The notes below the pieces were generated by a model. It ran no database searches. It was not told the DNA's origin and worked only from the letters and a program-made list of their open reading frames with translations. DNA of 64,000 bases from Vibrio echinoideorum (GTDB taxonomy: Bacteria; Pseudomonadota; Gammaproteobacteria; Enterobacterales; Vibrionaceae): assembly GCF_024347455.1 (NCBI RefSeq), contig NZ_AP025485.1:1-64000 (forward strand), read 5' to 3'. Below are positions 61,016-64,000 of this stretch, in pieces. Both the position numbers and the translations under genes were made by a program. The first letter of the stretch is position 1. Every line of letters begins with the position of its first letter.

Positions 61016-61428
61016 CGTATGGCCTCTAAGGTGTCGGCATCGCTTAAAATGTGGCGAATGCTGGTTTCTAACTGCACCTCCGACACATCGCCAATAGACA
61101 CGCGCACAAATTTCTGAGAATTGACGTTTATCAAAAACGTCGCGGGCACCGTGATGTTGCGGGGATTGTCAAAAAACATCTGACTCACCGCGGGCGTCGC
61201 CGGAATAGGGACGGGGTAATGAGGAACGGCTTGGCCATCCAGCGAAAAGGCGTACGTCTGCAGTTGTTGCCGATGGGTCACTCGTTTGAGTTTCGGTGCA
61301 AAACGGTGGCAATAAGGGCAATCACTGCGAAAGAAGAACACCATCGCGTAATCGTCATTGGGCGCAGCCTGCACCGTAGCGAAAGGCGAAAGCAGCAAAA
61401 AGAGTAAAGTAAGGGTGCGTATCAACAT
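61012..61428 (-). CDS. trbB: TrbB, periplasmic thiol-redox protein of the T4SS
   Basis: 138 aa from the ATG at 61428. Signal peptide (about 1-20) and thioredoxin fold with a CPYC active site (FFFRSDCPYCHRFAP). TrbB proteins isomerise disulfides in TraH, TraU and other Cys-rich transfer proteins. It sits between traF and traH as in F and is the active-site-bearing partner of the CXXC-less TraF. Confidence 0.86.
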   Translation of the reverse strand: MLIRTLTLLFLLLSPFATVQAAPNDDYAMVFFFRSDCPYCHRFAPKLKRVTHRQQLQTYAFSLDGQAVPHYPVPIPATPAVSQMFFDNPRNITVPATFLINVNSQKFVRVSIGDVSEVQLETSIRHILSDADTLEAIR

Positions 61429-61512
61429 GATGATGTTCTCTTGGTTTACCGTCACTCAAGGACGTGAAGGCGCAAAACAGGGGAGAGATTTGAAGCAGCA
61501 AGACTCTGCGCG

Positions 61513-62292
61513 CTAAAAATCGGGCGTTTGATAGTCATTGGCGACGTTGTAGAAACGACCCAACAACGCGGTTTGTGAAATAAACCCGTAAGCGAGCGGC
61601 TTCATCTCACCCGTATTGGGGTTGACTAAAATCAGGGCAGGCGCATAAGGCACCTCGACTTTGTTGTCGTTATTGCGGTTATCTCGAATACCGGAGACAA
61701 AGGTCTTATCACGCGATAATCCTAAAATCTCAATCCCGTGCGTATCGGAAAAGGCTTGCAGCGACGGGGCCAATTGCTGACTGAGACTGTCTTGGCCGTC
61801 ATACACAAAGAAAAACCCCCAACCTTCGTCGCGCATGTGCGCCACGGCGTCGATTTTCTTCTCTCGTTCGAGCTTATGATAGGTGCCGCGCGCCGCAAAT
61901 TCAGCCGGGCGATCTTTGAGGTAAGAGAGCTCAGGGTGTTGGAGTAACACCTTTTTGAACGTCATGCCCGTTTCACTGGTGCGCTCACCAATGTATTGGT
62001 GAAGTTGCATGACTGTCTTGAGCTTGTCCTCGTCTTTCGAATGGATGGTGGCGTCGTTGAGCGCTTCCTTGTACGTCTCATGAAACCAGTCCATCTGTTC
62101 GGTAGCGCTCATGATCCTCTTGGTGGTATTGGGCTCAAGGGGTTTTGGGGGCGGCGGGGTTAAAGTTGGGGCCGCATGGGGCTCGTTATACCACTTCCAA
62201 CCTTGCGGGTTAGACGAGGCTTGGGCGCTGAACGCGCCCATCACTCCCAACATCAGGGCGACCCTCACCAAAGGGGTCGAAAAAGAGGGCAT
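61513..62292 (-). CDS. traF: TraF, thioredoxin-fold pilus assembly protein lacking CXXC
   Basis: 259 aa (ATG at 62292; GTG at 62295 is equally possible). Signal peptide to SAQA (about 25). In the thioredoxin-like domain, the residues equivalent to the CXXC are FVYDGQDSLSQQLAP, so no active cysteines, as in F TraF (247 aa). It follows traN by a few bases, consistent with operon order N-F-B-H-G. Confidence 0.86.
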   Translation of the reverse strand: MPSFSTPLVRVALMLGVMGAFSAQASSNPQGWKWYNEPHAAPTLTPPPPKPLEPNTTKRIMSATEQMDWFHETYKEALNDATIHSKDEDKLKTVMQLHQYIGERTSETGMTFKKVLLQHPELSYLKDRPAEFAARGTYHKLEREKKIDAVAHMRDEGWGFFFVYDGQDSLSQQLAPSLQAFSDTHGIEILGLSRDKTFVSGIRDNRNNDNKVEVPYAPALILVNPNTGEMKPLAYGFISQTALLGRFYNVANDYQTPDF

Positions 62293-62296
62293 CACG

Positions 62297-63994
62297 TTAT
62301 GGATCTCCTAAAGCACTGGATAACCGATGTTGAATTTCTTGGCTAGACGGCAAGTGGGTGTTGCTGTTCATCTCACCAAAGAAATCCGAGAAATCGATAT
62401 CTTCAAAGTTAATTTGCTGCATCTGCTCTGGGGTGATCGCCCCGCATATGGGCACCTTAGCGGTGCCCAAGCTCAATCCCAGTTGGTCGCGCGTTCCTTG
62501 CTCTTGAATAATGCGCGCCAATAAGCTGTCGAACACGCAATAGGTTCTCTTCTTGCGTAAGCATTGCCCGAGCACTTTTTCTGCGCAGTAACTGCCGAGA
62601 TAAATGGTCAATTTGTCATCTTTCGCTTTACCCAGGGCTTTTTCTTCTTCGCTGCACTGCGCGAGCCCCACATCGGTGCCCCAGCCGCCATCTTTGCAGC
62701 AGTCCGAAATGCCGAGCATTTTTTTGGTGCACTTCTGACCTTGCCCAGTAAAGATGAGAGGCGGATCACCGAGCCCTTCTGCCGCTTTGGCCAGCGCCGC
62801 TAAAGCCGCCGCCGATTCATTAAAATCACTGGAGGGCTCAGGCGTGCCCGCATAGCAATCACCGTCGAGACAAAAACTTTCTTCGCCACAGGTTAAGTTG
62901 GTGGCGCTGCAGCGCTTCTCTGGGCAGGATTTTTTGAGCTCTTCCTCGATGCACACGCCTTTTTGTTTGGCACTACAATGCGTCGCGGTGGTGGTGCAAT
63001 CGGTCGGCAGCGCATTACACGTATTGTCCCGCGTGCATTGGTGGTTAACTTGGTACTTCCAGCAATCGAGCGTGGTGGGCACGCCATTAATACGGCGTGT
63101 GCCTCGCCCCTCTACACAGGTTTGGGACACGACTTGACACTCACTTAATAGGTTGCAATGAGTGGTCCAACGCACGGTATTTTTGATGCAGTTTCCGCCT
63201 GAAAGCGTGAAGTCAGAGCTACAACTCAGTGTCGCAGCAACAGTGGTGTTAACAAGTTTACAAGCCTGTCTTCCTTGTCCTGGCTTTAAATAATGGCCTC
63301 CGTAATTAGCCCAAGTTGAAGTGCGAAGGTGGTAACGGGTACCCTCCCAGAAAATGAAGGCAGAGCCTTGCGTACCTACTTGGAAGCCATACTTGATTCG
63401 TCCATAAAAACTCTCATAACGGCAATCTTCAGTTGGTATCACGCATAACCTCCCTTGAAGAGTTCCTCTTGAGCAACTGTAAATCACCGGAGACGTGACC
63501 GCGGTGAACGTCGGCATTTTAGTGCAAGGCACGGTGTTATTGGTCGGTTGACGACACACTTTGGGGATGTCATCGATGACGCATTGCGTCGCGTTATCAC
63601 AATCGACGTATTGATTGGACAAGCCATGAGATATCTCATAAGCATTATCCTGGACCATGAGAGCAAATTCATACGCCGGATCGCTTTTCACATCCGGCTG
63701 GCCTTTATCGAAACGGGTTTGCACGGCTTGCGCCTTATCATTGGATTGATAATGAGTGCGCGCGTTCGCGTCCATATTGCCGTCGTTCAACTGAGCCTGC
63801 TCTGGGTTACGCAGATCATTGTCACACCCTTGCCCCGCGCAGTAATCCCCCACATCGAGCTTCCCCTTCGCCGTTGAAGGGATATTTTTCTGCGCGCTTT
63901 TCACCCAATCCACATTGTCGTAATAATGGTCGCCTTGGCTTGCGAATGCGCCGCTAACGATGGCCAGGCTCGCGATCAATAGAACGTGTTTCAC
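62297..63994 (-). CDS. traN: TraN, Cys-rich outer-membrane mating-pair adhesin (start near window edge)
   Basis: 565 aa as read from a GTG at 63994; the true start could be upstream beyond the window. Signal-like MKHVLLIASLAIVSGAFA. More than 30 Cys residues, many spaced as in disulfide-rich TraN (LSECQVVSQTCVEG, CSATNLTCGEES). TraN binds recipient outer-membrane proteins in F-type systems and sets conjugation specificity. F TraN is 602 aa. Confidence 0.85.
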   Translation of the reverse strand: MKHVLLIASLAIVSGAFASQGDHYYDNVDWVKSAQKNIPSTAKGKLDVGDYCAGQGCDNDLRNPEQAQLNDGNMDANARTHYQSNDKAQAVQTRFDKGQPDVKSDPAYEFALMVQDNAYEISHGLSNQYVDCDNATQCVIDDIPKVCRQPTNNTVPCTKMPTFTAVTSPVIYSCSRGTLQGRLCVIPTEDCRYESFYGRIKYGFQVGTQGSAFIFWEGTRYHLRTSTWANYGGHYLKPGQGRQACKLVNTTVAATLSCSSDFTLSGGNCIKNTVRWTTHCNLLSECQVVSQTCVEGRGTRRINGVPTTLDCWKYQVNHQCTRDNTCNALPTDCTTTATHCSAKQKGVCIEEELKKSCPEKRCSATNLTCGEESFCLDGDCYAGTPEPSSDFNESAAALAALAKAAEGLGDPPLIFTGQGQKCTKKMLGISDCCKDGGWGTDVGLAQCSEEEKALGKAKDDKLTIYLGSYCAEKVLGQCLRKKRTYCVFDSLLARIIQEQGTRDQLGLSLGTAKVPICGAITPEQMQQINFEDIDFSDFFGEMNSNTHLPSSQEIQHRLSSALGDP

Positions 63995-64000
63995 GGCTGC

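Noticed and set aside
1..64000. CRISPR arrays, tRNA or rRNA genes, and complete insertion sequences
   Set aside because: No evenly spaced direct-repeat array, no cloverleaf-like sequence and no transposase was found; the only recombinase is the serine resolvase at 14242.

Overview
This window looks like most of a conjugative plasmid, or a plasmid-like mobile element, from a Vibrio or close relative. The reasons are an F-type transfer system, a Vibrio chromosome-II-like parAB pair, a plasmid H-NS, a DUF3560/RadC leading region and an AT-rich cargo block. The tra operon runs on the minus strand off both ends of the window. traB is cut at the left edge. traN lies at the right edge, and traV, traC, traW, traU and trbC are absent. 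This is what a circular molecule opened between traB and traN would look like. No certain replication initiator is visible.

Layout: (1) 1-3.8 kb, start of the transfer operon: TraY-like protein, unknown ORF, pilin TraA, TraL, TraE, TraK and partial TraB. (2) 3.8-5.4 kb, a divergent XRE/S24 (SetR/CI-like) repressor and a winged-helix protein. (3) 5.4-32.5 kb, AT-rich cargo in separable modules: a Ser/Thr kinase with PP2C phosphatase; a membrane-tethered wHTH protein with an OLD-family nuclease; an orphan BECR-type toxin fragment; a YhhABC-type radical SAM RiPP cluster whose 47-residue precursor is easily missed; a serine resolvase; DUF6338 and two DUF2971 proteins; an unknown protein with a PI-PLC-like enzyme; an OGG-fold/DUF559 nuclease operon; and an Hsp70-WYL / WYL-TerB-membrane-HNH-like-YkgJ locus. 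Several modules are bounded by copies of a roughly 90-bp dispersed element (TGGACA ... variable dyad ... AAGTATGG ... TGTCCA), and a roughly 240-bp inverted repeat recurs at 11.7 and 55.6 kb. (4) 32.9-35.2 kb, parB and parA. (5) 35.3-41.9 kb, the conjugative leading region, with all genes reading toward oriT. Three paralogous structured elements resemble F-plasmid Frpo single-strand promoters. (6) 41.9-42.5 kb, likely oriT beside a relaxosome protein gene and an orf169-like lytic transglycosylase. (7) 42.9-51 kb, TraI (MOBF relaxase with an extra primase-like C terminus) and TraD. (8) 51.2-56.7 kb, an accessory insertion between traD and traG: H-NS, an Ig-like-repeat lipoprotein, and an outer-membrane barrel behind an 8-bp tandem repeat. 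(9) 56.8-64 kb, traG, traH, trbB, traF and traN.

Together, the tra genes build a retractile F-type pilus and mating channel. TraI, TraD and oriT process and export the DNA. The leading region is probably expressed first in the recipient. H-NS and the S24 repressor probably keep the element quiet. The cargo is dominated by candidate phage-defence, toxin and peptide-natural-product functions. Family names come from motif recognition only; no database search was run.
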